From NCBI GenBank assembly GCA_026418275.1, contig JAOABQ010000019.1:1-62598 (forward strand): a stretch of 62,598 nt of DNA, in the 5' to 3' direction. This DNA is from Clostridia bacterium (GTDB lineage Bacteria; Bacillota; Clostridia; Acetivibrionales; DSM-2933). Position 1 is the stretch's first letter. The number at the start of each line of letters is the position of its first letter. Under the pieces are notes generated by a model. The model saw only the letters and a program-made list of their open reading frames with translations. It was not told where the DNA came from and did not search any database. Shown piece by piece: positions 24,910 to 34,059 of the stretch. Position numbers and translations under genes: made by a program.

Positions 24910-26055
24910 GTGAAAGTATTAATGGCAACTTATTGGGATTACCCGCATATTGGAGGATTGTCATCTCATATGTCTTCCCTTTGTGAAGGTTTGGAGGAAT
25001 TAGGTGTGGAGGTCTATGCCAAAGGTGCTAATGATATCCCCTGTTCCTATGAAAACGGCTATTCCAAGGGAACCGTCGACAGGTATAAAGCTTATGGTGA
25101 AAATCTCATGAATCTCATCCGGATAAATAACATAGATATCATTAATGCGGAAGATGTATTAACCGTTTTGGGACTTAGGGAAGCAGGCTGCAAAAAACCG
25201 ATCGTTTTAACGGTGCACGGCTACCTGAGAAATGAAATCTTAAGTACCGGTCATGTAATTGAAGGCAGCAGCGAGGATAACTTTTTAAAGATTACAGAGA
25301 AGAAAGGGTATTATTATGCAAGTTTTATCATCAGTGTTGACACCCGGATAAAAAACCATATCCTAAAAGTTGCCGGAAGAGAATCAAAAGTGACCTATAA
25401 TTTTGTAAACATTAAAAAATTCTCCGAAAATAGTGAAACGAGAGACAATATGAGGAAAAAATTCATGCTGGGAGATTTAGACAAAGTCATACTCTGTCCA
25501 AGAAGGTTTACTGCAAAAAATGGTGTCCCGGTCCTCGCAGAAGCTTTTTATGAGTTTGTTTCCAAAAATCCGGATTCCCCTGTCAGGCTATACCTTGCCG
25601 GAGATGGTGACGAACGCAGGTGGCTTGAAAACTTTTTCAAAGCAAAAAATATTACCTCAAAGGTCACATTTCTAGGCGTAGTTGAGCCGGGACATATTCC
25701 TTCTTTCTATAACATGAGTGATTTGGTGTGTATCCCTTCCATCACAGCCAAGGATGTGCAGGAAGCAACATCCATTTCCTGTTTAGAGGCCATGTCATCC
25801 AAAGTCCCGGTTATTGCTTCCGATATTGGCGGTTTGGCAGAACTGATCACCCACGAATACAATGGATATCTGGTGGCAGAAAAAAAGCCAACGGAATTGG
25901 CTAAAATGATTGAAGTTGTGCTTCATAAAGATAATACGGATATTATTCACCGTGCATACGATACAATTTTAGAACGCCATTCCCATACTGCGGTTGCAAA
26001 GGAATTTCTCAAAATTTATAAACTCCTTGCAAGCGATTCGCAGTACATAACTTAA
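24910..26055 (+). CDS. GT4 glycosyltransferase
   Basis: A 381-residue GT-B enzyme. The N-terminal acceptor domain has the glycine loop MATYWDYPHIGGLSSHMSSL; the C-terminal part has ILCPRRFTAKNGVPVLAEAF, YLAGDGDERRWLE and the donor motif EATSISCLEAMSSKVPVIAS. GTG 24910 is chosen because AGGAG lies nine bases upstream; ATG 24901 touches that site. It resembles bacterial capsule and spore-polysaccharide mannosyl/galactosyl transferases, but the sugar is not predictable. Confidence 0.88.
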   Translation: MKVLMATYWDYPHIGGLSSHMSSLCEGLEELGVEVYAKGANDIPCSYENGYSKGTVDRYKAYGENLMNLIRINNIDIINAEDVLTVLGLREAGCKKPIVLTVHGYLRNEILSTGHVIEGSSEDNFLKITEKKGYYYASFIISVDTRIKNHILKVAGRESKVTYNFVNIKKFSENSETRDNMRKKFMLGDLDKVILCPRRFTAKNGVPVLAEAFYEFVSKNPDSPVRLYLAGDGDERRWLENFFKAKNITSKVTFLGVVEPGHIPSFYNMSDLVCIPSITAKDVQEATSISCLEAMSSKVPVIASDIGGLAELITHEYNGYLVAEKKPTELAKMIEVVLHKDNTDIIHRAYDTILERHSHTAVAKEFLKIYKLLASDSQYIT

Positions 26056-26116
26056 GAAAGAACTCAATACCTTTTATTATTCTACCATTATTGTTTTTCA
26101 GGCTATCTCCGGTGGC

Positions 26117-26977
26117 CTATGCTTGCTGCTGCAAGGTAATATTTATAGTTGTACTGCTTCCTGTAAGAAGGGATTTATATGCAAGGCGGGTATACCTTGA
26201 AAAGGTTTTCGGAATAACACCTACCATTTCCCCTGGCGCTACCGAGTAAACTTTTGTATCGTCTATCCATGACAATGCATCTGGGCTTACCTGACTAAAA
26301 ACCTCACAGGAATTTGTTCCCGTATTGGTAACAAAGTAAGTGTAATTCATGATCTGGGAGACGTCATATTGTTGTGAGTATTGATAGGTATCCATTGTAA
26401 TAAGCCCTGTTTCACTGGCAGAAGTAAACTGTCTTCCTGTAATTTGAAAGGGTGTATCGAGAGTGATCTCAAGGTAGGGTATAAAAGCTTCGTCTGAAAT
26501 ATATTTGCTATAGGCAGCGAACAAGGAGTATATACTTTCATCCACCGCTTTAATCGTTAATCCATAGTTTGTAAAGCGGCCGTAATACCAGTCTTGTACA
26601 AGACCGGTCATATCCGCCTTAACGTATACATCTATCTCAGCCCCAATGGTAAGAGTTGAATAAGGAGCAGCAGCAAAAGTTGGCTGGTTGTTATAGGTTA
26701 CGGTAAATTCATCAAACTCCTGCTGCAGCCTATAGATGCCGAATACCTTTGAAGTTCCCGGATAATCGTTCCTAATAATATCCAGGAAAAGCTCCGCTTT
26801 AGTCACAACCAAACCTACCGGTAAAGAAGACAAGTCAAACTCCATAAGTGCCCTATATAAAGTACTCGGTGGAAACCTGCCGATAAATAACGCAAAAAAA
26901 CCTCCAAAATTCTGGTTGGGCATGCTGCTATCTATAAATACAGCTTTAGTTGGAATCCTTATGATTAAAGCTCCCAT
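26117..26977 (-). CDS. DNRLRE-domain surface protein with C-terminal DUF6385-like domain
   Basis: A 286-residue beta-rich protein without signal peptide. Residues 1-165 match DNRLRE-type domains: FIDSSMPNQNFGG, then YRALMEFDLSSLPVGLVVTK and a TGLVQDWYYGRFTNYGLTIK segment. These domains occur in secreted and phage or spore structural proteins. The C-terminal part (about 190-286; TYFVTNTGTNSCEVFSQVSP, SRYTRLAYKSL) resembles the C-terminal part of the 29329 product, a DUF6385-type module. It lies among glycosyltransferases and is probably a spore-surface structural protein. Confidence 0.7.
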   Translation of the reverse strand: MGALIIRIPTKAVFIDSSMPNQNFGGFFALFIGRFPPSTLYRALMEFDLSSLPVGLVVTKAELFLDIIRNDYPGTSKVFGIYRLQQEFDEFTVTYNNQPTFAAAPYSTLTIGAEIDVYVKADMTGLVQDWYYGRFTNYGLTIKAVDESIYSLFAAYSKYISDEAFIPYLEITLDTPFQITGRQFTSASETGLITMDTYQYSQQYDVSQIMNYTYFVTNTGTNSCEVFSQVSPDALSWIDDTKVYSVAPGEMVGVIPKTFSRYTRLAYKSLLTGSSTTINITLQQQA

Positions 26978-27099
26978 AACTATCTTCCTTTCTTTATAAA
27001 ATATGTATCAGCATCCCAAATCCTTGTTGTCTGAAAATGAATCCACATGTTTTAAACAACCCCATACTAAAAGCTCCTGCTTCAAAATATTTAAACAGC

Positions 27100-28896
27100 T
27101 TAAAAACCTTTTAGTTTAAGCTTTTGCAAAATGCCTGCTCCCTCCCTGTCAATGACTTCAAATAGCTTTATTGACCTTATGAGTTCCTTATATGCCAATC
27201 CATAGCATCCCTCAGTATAATATAGCTTTGCAAGCTTTAGCAAAACAGTTTTGTCATTGATCGCGTTTAAAAGCTGAAGTGCTTTTTCAAATATTTCAAA
27301 TTCATGTAAGATCATTAAGATTTTTAAGAGGTCAAGTATAGCAATGGAATACATGGAGGATAGGACTTCTTCCTCACTTAAAACTATGCAATTGCCGGTT
27401 TCCATAATTCTTAAGAATTCAAGATAAACTTTAACCAAAGCATCATTTGTATTTATATCCTTGGATGATAAGCATTTTGCCGCTCCCAGATAATCTTCCT
27501 GAAGGATTTTGCATAATGCCTGAGCACACATGGCTCTTGTCTGATATTCAGGATCTTTCTTAAATCCTCCCATTATATGAAGCACAGAATTATATTTTTT
27601 CAGGTAGAGTTTGCATAGACCCTTATTAAATTTCAAATATCCTGATTTTCCGCTGGTTTTGATGCACCGCTCAATCAACTTTTCCGAAAGTTCAAAATAC
27701 CTCTCCTGGTTTAATATTTCAAACACATAAAAGTCTATCTTTTCAACTTTATATTTTCGCAGGTCCTCTATTCTTTCTTCAAGTGTCCTTTGTTCAAGGT
27801 TCAGCTTGCACCAGCATCTTACCAGCTTATGAAGAGCAGGCATAAAATCCGGGTTAAATCTTAATGTACTTTCAAAATTTTCTGCAGCCGACGCATAATC
27901 CTCAAAATCGTAATATATTTCTCCCAACATAAAAAAGGCCCGGAATGTGCCAACACCGATAATCACATTAAAGTGGCTGGGTGCCTCTCCCATCTGGGTA
28001 CATTTCTTAAAGTACTTTAAAGCACTTACAGGCTTTCCTATCGCATGGTGTATAATTCCTTTCATATATACAAGCTCAGTAAATTCAGGGTAAAACTTAA
28101 GCCCATCCTCACACAACTTGAGTCCCTCATCAAATTTCCCCAGATTGGTATAGCAATTGACCATTTTGATGACTAAATGAGAGCTGAATCCGTCTTTAGG
28201 ATCAAAATTTTTATAAGAGTCCTCAAAATAGTGGATCGCCTTTTCATTTTCCCCCATGGCATAATACTCACTTCCCAGATTAAAAAGGGCAAAGTTGTAT
28301 CCCGGGTTCATTTCCAATTCCTTTTCCAGAAGGCTGATATTCCTGGATCTTTTGTTTTGTGCGATAATATTCTTTTTTAGGTATCCATAATGGTAGACCT
28401 TGATATCTTCACTCAGGATTTTAGCCTGGGGATTGATGGACACAATATTGCTGTGAATCTGCTCATGCACAGGATTTGAGTAAAAATACCCTCTACCGTT
28501 TTTTATCAGTCTAAGACTCATATTCATTGTCAAATCTGTTCCCGGCTCTTCTCCAGTATAATTCATTGTCTTTAAGTAATAAGCGTCCGCATCACTATCC
28601 TTTATCAAATTTAAAATTGCCTGATTCCCTTCTTCCTCCAATTCATCGTCTGCATCCATGATTAAAATCCAATCGCCTGAAGCATGTTTTAAGGAATGGT
28701 TTCTTGCATCACTGAAGCTGTTATTCCATGGAAAATAATAAACCTTGGCACCAAAGCTTTTTGCGATCTCTACCGTTGAATCGCTGGAGCCGGTGTCCAC
28801 AATAATCATCTCATCCACCAAATCTTTTATACTCAAGAGGCATCTTGGAAGGTTATCCTCCTCATTCTTTACAATCATGCACAAACTAAGTGACAT
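27100..28896 (-). CDS. GT2 glycosyltransferase fused to TPR repeats
   Basis: A 598-residue protein. Residues 1-220 form a GT-A family 2 domain: MSLSLCMIVKNEEDNLPRCL, VDTGSSDSTVEIAKSFGAKV and the metal-binding DADD of LIMDADDELEEEG. The rest is a series of tetratricopeptide helices (for example FALFNLGSEYYAMGENEKAI, FFMLGEIYYDFEDYASAAEN). GT2-TPR proteins commonly glycosylate proteins, with the TPR part recruiting the polypeptide. ATG 28896 follows GAGGGGG; the frame extends 25 codons upstream without a site. A plausible O-glycosyltransferase for the Thr-rich proteins; this is inference. Confidence 0.88.
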   Translation of the reverse strand: MSLSLCMIVKNEEDNLPRCLLSIKDLVDEMIIVDTGSSDSTVEIAKSFGAKVYYFPWNNSFSDARNHSLKHASGDWILIMDADDELEEEGNQAILNLIKDSDADAYYLKTMNYTGEEPGTDLTMNMSLRLIKNGRGYFYSNPVHEQIHSNIVSINPQAKILSEDIKVYHYGYLKKNIIAQNKRSRNISLLEKELEMNPGYNFALFNLGSEYYAMGENEKAIHYFEDSYKNFDPKDGFSSHLVIKMVNCYTNLGKFDEGLKLCEDGLKFYPEFTELVYMKGIIHHAIGKPVSALKYFKKCTQMGEAPSHFNVIIGVGTFRAFFMLGEIYYDFEDYASAAENFESTLRFNPDFMPALHKLVRCWCKLNLEQRTLEERIEDLRKYKVEKIDFYVFEILNQERYFELSEKLIERCIKTSGKSGYLKFNKGLCKLYLKKYNSVLHIMGGFKKDPEYQTRAMCAQALCKILQEDYLGAAKCLSSKDINTNDALVKVYLEFLRIMETGNCIVLSEEEVLSSMYSIAILDLLKILMILHEFEIFEKALQLLNAINDKTVLLKLAKLYYTEGCYGLAYKELIRSIKLFEVIDREGAGILQKLKLKGF

Positions 28897-28983
28897 TTTT
28901 ATCCCCCTCGGTTCTATAAATAACATACTAAAAATCTTGCAGACATCCAATGCTTTCGGGAATACTTCCAAAAGCAGAATGTA

Positions 28984-29090
28984 CTAGTGCTTTTTAACAC
29001 AACAAATTTTAGGTTTAAAAGTGTTAAAAATGCACTTCTTCTGTTTGTGCCTCGCATACCCTAGAAAAGAATTACGTTATGAGGCACTAG
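28984..29090 (+). mobile_element. MITE-like element family A, copy 6
   Basis: A 107-base copy with perfect CTAG at both ends, close to consensus. The rest of the 28897-29328 gap holds only this and a terminator. Confidence 0.87.
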
Positions 29091-29272
29091 ATTTTTTATG
29101 TTGCATTTAATTGCATTATACTAAACAAGCTTAATCCCTTTTAATAAATATATGGTAATTATAACCAAAGTATTATACGCCCATTGAAATGAATCTAAAA
29201 TTTTAAATTAAGTTAAATCCAGAAGCTTAGAACACCACAGGACCTTTAAAATATTCTTCTATGGAAAGCATC

Positions 29273-29318
29273 TATAATAAGGAATTGCAGGTTTTTAAAC
29301 CTGCAATTCCTTATTATA
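29273..29318 (-). terminator. Long perfect hairpin terminator after the 29329 gene
   Basis: Perfect 22-base arms (29273-29294 and 29297-29318) with a two-base gap at the DNA level; the core is GGAATTGCAGGTTT and its complement. Confidence 0.85.
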
Positions 29319-29328
29319 AATTTACGCT

Positions 29329-29931
29329 TTAAGCGTGTGCATTATAATAACACTCAACCGTTGGTGTTCCAGCTGAAGCACTCAAGCTCAGTCTTGTATA
29401 CTGGAGATATTTTGCCGCTACAAGCACACCTTTGGAAGTAACTCCGCCTGAAACCGGCCCTAATGTAACAATCGTAGAGGTATCATTCACAAAGTAGGTA
29501 CCGGTACTTACCGGTGATATTTGCAGCAAGGCAGTTACCGTATCCGTTTCACTCAAGTTGACAACGTAGTAGGAGTATATGTTCTGTGTTGCTGTTTGCA
29601 TCTGTAGAACATTTGATGTGGATGTGCTCAACTCAAGGGTAGTAAAGGATGTGGTTGCAATTGGAACAGTGTTGATGGTGCCACCTTGGACGGTTACCGT
29701 ACCGGCTGTTAACGCACTTACCGTATTTACTGTGTCAACAGTACTTACTGTAGTGATGGTGCCGCCCTGGACGGTTACTGTACCGGCAGTTAATGCACTT
29801 ACTGTTGCAACAACTGCAACCAGGTTACCGCTTGTATCTGTCTGCAACGGCAAAACGTTGCTGCCGTTTTTACCAAATATCTGCACTTGCAATTCGCTTG
29901 CAACATTACTGAATATCAAGTTATTAGGCAT
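29329..29931 (-). CDS. DUF6385-like surface protein with internal repeat
   Basis: A 200-residue protein, no signal peptide, very poor in charged residues and rich in Thr, Val, Ser. Residues about 45-95 contain two copies of VSALTAGTVTVQGGTI, 78 bases apart in the DNA. The C-terminal half (SYYVVNLSETDTVTALLQIS, YLQYTRLSLSA) resembles the end of the 26117 product. ATG 29931 follows AAAGGGGGA. This build is seen in clostridial proteins annotated DUF6385. Likely a self-assembling beta-structural coat component; inferred. Confidence 0.68.
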   Translation of the reverse strand: MPNNLIFSNVASELQVQIFGKNGSNVLPLQTDTSGNLVAVVATVSALTAGTVTVQGGTITTVSTVDTVNTVSALTAGTVTVQGGTINTVPIATTSFTTLELSTSTSNVLQMQTATQNIYSYYVVNLSETDTVTALLQISPVSTGTYFVNDTSTIVTLGPVSGGVTSKGVLVAAKYLQYTRLSLSASAGTPTVECYYNAHA

Positions 29932-30033
29932 AGTAATTCCCCCTTTACATTCTATAATACATATTATGTCTATGTTTTCCAAATAGTTACACCACTTTAT
30001 GTTAACTTTATATTTCCTTCAAAAATACGTTTT

Positions 30034-30828
30034 TTATATTTCTATTGCTTGTATCGTACTTCGCAAGGAGCGGTTGAATTCCTTTTCAATGGCATAAAAG
30101 ATATCATTTTCATACTGAAGGTTTTCTATTGTATGGTGATCCGAATTATTCAAAAGCATCGAAATGTCGGACATTTGCCCGTTGATAAAATTATTATCCT
30201 TTGTTAATAAAACTGAGTTTCTTTTAAACAATTGTTTGATTTTGCTTTTGCATTCATTAGAAAAGGTTAAAATTTTAAACGGCAGGATAAATGCGGCACT
30301 GACAACTTTCTGCATCTCTTCACTTAAGGTGCTGTACTTATCGATCACATCGATTTTACCGGCAAAAAGATATTTTATCGGAGCAGTAATGTTTAGTGCA
30401 TCGACCACCATATACCAACTGCATGCTAATACAATATCCGCATTTGCAATTACATCACTTAGAATCGATTCCGGACAAACCTCAAAATACCGAGCTTTGC
30501 TTTGAAACCAGTCAGGCTTAGGCCAATAGGAGTACAGGAGTACATCATGCCCTTTAAATGCAAGCTTATCGGCTTGACCTAAAAGGTTCCTTATCCATTC
30601 ACCGTCCCCGTCTATTGGCATGAGAAATGCAATCCTTAGTCTGCTTATGTTTTTTATATGCTCTGCCCTATTTACCAGTTTAAAAGTCTTTCCTGCAAAT
30701 TGAAGTATCTCACTTTTTGCTTTGATCCTTTTTGCATTGGTTTTATGGTCGATTAATGCCGTATTAAGGTAGTAAATGGGCTGCATATTGGAAGCCAGTC
30801 TTTTTAAGGATTCAATCCTTATCTTCAT
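30034..30828 (-). CDS. Glycosyltransferase-like protein, N-terminal half only
   Basis: A 264-residue protein. From about residue 64 it has the start of a GT-B acceptor domain (LRIAFLMPIDGDGEWIRNLL, LAFKGHDVLLYSYWPKPDWF, ADIVLACSWYMVVDAL). It has about one domain fewer than neighbouring enzymes (330-430 residues) and I see no donor-binding Glu motif of the EAxG type after it. It may be a truncated enzyme or an accessory subunit. The ribosome site is weak (GATGAGATAAG upstream of ATG 30828). Confidence 0.6.
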   Translation of the reverse strand: MKIRIESLKRLASNMQPIYYLNTALIDHKTNAKRIKAKSEILQFAGKTFKLVNRAEHIKNISRLRIAFLMPIDGDGEWIRNLLGQADKLAFKGHDVLLYSYWPKPDWFQSKARYFEVCPESILSDVIANADIVLACSWYMVVDALNITAPIKYLFAGKIDVIDKYSTLSEEMQKVVSAAFILPFKILTFSNECKSKIKQLFKRNSVLLTKDNNFINGQMSDISMLLNNSDHHTIENLQYENDIFYAIEKEFNRSLRSTIQAIEI

Positions 30829-31104
30829 ATGTTTGAGGCTTATCTCATCAAAATTTGACTTTTCTATTCAAATCCCCCCTTACCGTTAAAATTCCGCTCA
30901 TTCGCATTCAATTAAAAGGTGTATGGCTGCAAGGTTTATTTAAATGCTGACCCATGCCCTGTCAACACAAGATGGATTCCTATGACAGCCCTCCTTTATA
31001 TTATGATTTACACACCACAACCGTACATCTCTAAAGCAAAACAAGTCATTTATTATTTATCTTTTTAATACAAATGAATAGAATGATATTGACAGGAGAA
31101 TTTT

Positions 31105-32193
31105 ATGATTTATATTTCAAAGCCCTTGATAGGACAGGAAGAAATTGATGCGGTTATAAATGTTATAAAAAGTGGGGCACTTGCTTCAGGCAGTGTTGTA
31201 ACAGAATTTGAAAATGAGTTTTCAAATTATCTTAAAGCCAGCTACGCAGTAGCCACATCCTCAGGTACAACTGCCTTGGAAATCGCCCTTAAGGCATCCG
31301 GTATTGGAAAGGGAGATAAGGTATTGACCACACCGTTTTCCTTTATCGCCTCTACCAATGCAATACTTTATGCCGGCGCCAACCCGGTATTTGCAGATAT
31401 TGACGAAAAGACCTATAACATTTCCGCCGACTCCATAGAAAAGGCTTTAATTTCCGAGAGCGATATTAAAGCACTTCTTATTGTTCATCTTTACGGCCAA
31501 AGCTGTGATATGGATAAAATCCTTGAAATCACCAAAAAATACAACCTGGTTCTTATAGAGGACTGCGCCCAGGCCCATGGAGCGGAATGGAAGGGTAAGA
31601 AAGCCGGAACCTTTGGCGATGCAGCTGCTTTTAGCTTTTATCCTACCAAAAACATGACAACTTCAGAAGGCGGTATGGTGGTCACAAATAAAAGTGAGAT
31701 TGCTTCGACGGCAAAACTTTTAATCAACCATGGAATGGAAACAAGGTATTACCACCAAAGGATCGGCTACAATTACAGAATGACAAATATCTCTGCGGCC
31801 ATAGGCCTTTGCCAGCTAAAAAAGCTTGACCTTTTCAATACAACCAGAAGAAAAAATGCTGCGTTTTTTGATACAAACATTACCAACCCCAAACTAGTTC
31901 TTCCGTATACTTCCTTGGATGGAAAACATGTATACCATCAATATACCCTTAAAGTAAAAGACGGGTTAAGAAACAAACTGGCAGACTATCTTCATAAGCA
32001 TGAGGTAGGTTATGGCATCTATTATCCCCTCTCAATCCCCCAACAACATTGCTATCGAAATTTTGATTTTAATAAGAACTACCCTGTAACCGACAGGATC
32101 AAGGAAGAAGTCCTGTCAATCCCGGTCCATCCTGCCCTTACCGTTGATGAAAAGGAAACTATCGTAAAAGTTTTAAATGGGTTTCAAGAGTAA
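31105..32193 (+). CDS. DegT/DnrJ/EryC1 family sugar aminotransferase
   Basis: A 362-residue PLP enzyme that transfers an amino group from glutamate to a keto sugar nucleotide. Visible: LTTPFSFIASTNAILYAGAN, the cofactor-ring Asp in EDCAQAHGA (152-160), and the PLP Lys182 in FYPTKNMTTSEGG. Full length for the family. GACAGGAG precedes ATG 31105; a hairpin terminator follows. With the Gfo/Idh dehydrogenase at 34060 it forms the oxidation-transamination pair that makes 3-amino sugars in WbpB/WbpE or GnnA/GnnB systems. Confidence 0.93.
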   Translation: MIYISKPLIGQEEIDAVINVIKSGALASGSVVTEFENEFSNYLKASYAVATSSGTTALEIALKASGIGKGDKVLTTPFSFIASTNAILYAGANPVFADIDEKTYNISADSIEKALISESDIKALLIVHLYGQSCDMDKILEITKKYNLVLIEDCAQAHGAEWKGKKAGTFGDAAAFSFYPTKNMTTSEGGMVVTNKSEIASTAKLLINHGMETRYYHQRIGYNYRMTNISAAIGLCQLKKLDLFNTTRRKNAAFFDTNITNPKLVLPYTSLDGKHVYHQYTLKVKDGLRNKLADYLHKHEVGYGIYYPLSIPQQHCYRNFDFNKNYPVTDRIKEEVLSIPVHPALTVDEKETIVKVLNGFQE

Positions 32194-32198
32194 ACTTT

Positions 32199-32241
32199 TA
32201 AGGAGGAAGATTTCATGAAAAGTCTTAATCCTTCCTCCTTA
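32199..32241 (+). terminator. Hairpin after the aminotransferase gene
   Basis: TAAGGAGGAAG (32199-32209) pairs perfectly with CTTCCTCCTTA (32231-32241). Confidence 0.75.
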
Positions 32242-32279
32242 ATACTAGCCTCACCCGTTTTTGCCTATCGTCAATTTAC

Positions 32280-33701
32280 TTATACAAATGCATACCGCAG
32301 TACACCATAGGCAGTTTCACCCGCAGCTGTGTTGCTAACATTGATTTGAAGCTTGATAACTTCATTTCCGAAGCCTACTACCTGAGGAGTAGAAAAGTCT
32401 ACGTTTACTACATCAGGTCCCTGATAAGCCCATTGGCCATAGGTAGTCCCCGAGGTGGAATTCGTAACTTGCCAGATATTTGTCTTGGCAGTTGTTTGAG
32501 AAGCCTGAAAACCTAGAATAACAACCATTTTACCGGTAGGAACAGTAATAGAGACAACATCCTGTACCCCGGTACTGGTAATGCTCACATTTCCAAAGGA
32601 ACTTTCTGCCAACTGCTGCAAATAGTTGCTTACGTGAACAAGGGATATCTCCCGGGTAGATTCAATTCTAACATTATCATGCGCTTCCATCAGGCAGTAA
32701 TCTACATATTGAGTAATGGGAGTAAGGGCCGGACTTCCATTCGTAATTGCCTCAAACTCTGCATAGACCAAATCATTTGAAAATGGAATATTTCTTTCAA
32801 AATAGGCTACCCTTTTATGATCTACAAACAAGGAAAACGCATTGATACTGCCCATTAAAAGGAATCTTCGATAGTTTTGAAAGTTTTGTCCAACCGTCAC
32901 TGTAACAGGCGTATTCCAGTAAATGGTTCCATCACCCAAAACCCTGTATGTCGAAAACTTTACAACGTTATCTGCGTCTTTGGATGCATTGGCCTGCCAA
33001 ACTCCACTTCCATCCAATGTGGCATTAAAAGCAAGACACGCTCCTGCGCTGGCTCCTTTAATCCAATGCAGCTGAGCATGGCCGTTTTGATATCCACCAG
33101 GTATCTTCATATCCCATGCCCACCGGTTATGCCCGGACCAAGCTACTCCAAAACGCATTCTGTAACGCGTACCGGCTGTTGTCGGGGTTTTAATCATCAA
33201 GTCGGATTTATTCGTTCCCTCCCCAAAGGCGATATTTGAACTGTCGGTATTAGTGTACCATTGGTAAAAATCCAGTGGAGAAGGAATGGTTGACTGGTTG
33301 TAGCTAATCATATCTCTTGTTGCTCCGCTGGGGAGTTTACTCAAATCAAAATCGCTCTGATAATGTTTGATTTTTGTTTTTACCTGCTGCGGAAACCTGG
33401 TATTTCCCCCCGGTTCATTAAATTCTGTTTGTGTGTCCACCAACGATAAGGAGTCAAAAATCGGAACCATATTGGGGCCTCTTAAAAGGCTGGGGTGATC
33501 CGGGTCCAAGGCTTTACAAACAGTTTCCCCCTCCTGTCCAGCCCATGTTTTTTCCGGTACTTTTTCCTGGCTTTCTTCGTATTTTCCCATAAGTCCTAAT
33601 GACTCCAACATATTGTTAATTTTTTTCTGTTTCTTTACAAGCTGCTTAAGTTCCTTTAATATCTCTTCCTGTGTCTCATCCAAACGGGACTTTTTAAACA
33701 T
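32280..33701 (-). CDS. Large beta-rich surface protein with N-terminal coiled coil
   Basis: A 473-residue protein, no signal peptide. Residues 1-45 are a helical coiled coil (SRLDETQEEILKELKQLVKK). The middle (about 110-360) looks like a jelly-roll lectin domain (YRMRFGVAWSGHNRWAWDMK, SINAFSLFVDHKRVAYFERN). The C-terminal 110 residues form a separate beta domain (DVVSITVPTGKMVVILGFQA). I chose ATG 33701 after AAAGGAGG; the longer open frame upstream runs through a family A element and is an artefact. Probably a structural or carbohydrate-binding component of the spore surface. Confidence 0.62.
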   Translation of the reverse strand: MFKKSRLDETQEEILKELKQLVKKQKKINNMLESLGLMGKYEESQEKVPEKTWAGQEGETVCKALDPDHPSLLRGPNMVPIFDSLSLVDTQTEFNEPGGNTRFPQQVKTKIKHYQSDFDLSKLPSGATRDMISYNQSTIPSPLDFYQWYTNTDSSNIAFGEGTNKSDLMIKTPTTAGTRYRMRFGVAWSGHNRWAWDMKIPGGYQNGHAQLHWIKGASAGACLAFNATLDGSGVWQANASKDADNVVKFSTYRVLGDGTIYWNTPVTVTVGQNFQNYRRFLLMGSINAFSLFVDHKRVAYFERNIPFSNDLVYAEFEAITNGSPALTPITQYVDYCLMEAHDNVRIESTREISLVHVSNYLQQLAESSFGNVSITSTGVQDVVSITVPTGKMVVILGFQASQTTAKTNIWQVTNSTSGTTYGQWAYQGPDVVNVDFSTPQVVGFGNEVIKLQINVSNTAAGETAYGVLRYAFV

Positions 33702-33744
33702 TGCTTTTCCTCCTTTAAAAATTAAAATCTTTAACTTAACCCAC

Positions 33745-33851
33745 CAAGTGCCTCGTAACATAATTCTTTCTTGGATATGCAACGTACTAGGAGAAGAAGT
33801 GGATTTTTTATACTTTGAAAACAAAAAATTCACTGTGTAAAAAAGCACTTG
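33745..33851 (-). mobile_element. MITE-like element family A, degenerate copy
   Basis: A 107-base inverted copy bounded by CAAGTGCCTCG and AAAGCACTTG. It is directly upstream of the 32280 gene, so it may carry or displace that gene's promoter. Confidence 0.78.
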
Positions 33852-34059
33852 TTATATTTTTGCAAAGGTCTGCTATATCATATGCTGCCATCTGAATGAA
33901 CGAGAATTTGTTTTTCGCGCTTTCAAACAAAAAACTTGGTCATCTGTATGCATTGTAGCTATTAAAAATCTATAATCATTCACATGTTTTTGGGGTTCGG
34001 AATACTTATGAATAGGCTGTAATTCTTACCTTTTCATAGGTATCGGGGATGATTAGGAT

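Noticed and set aside
33702..33848. N-terminal extension of the 32280 gene
   Set aside because: It translates a family A element and lacks a ribosome site; ATG 33701 has AAAGGAGG.
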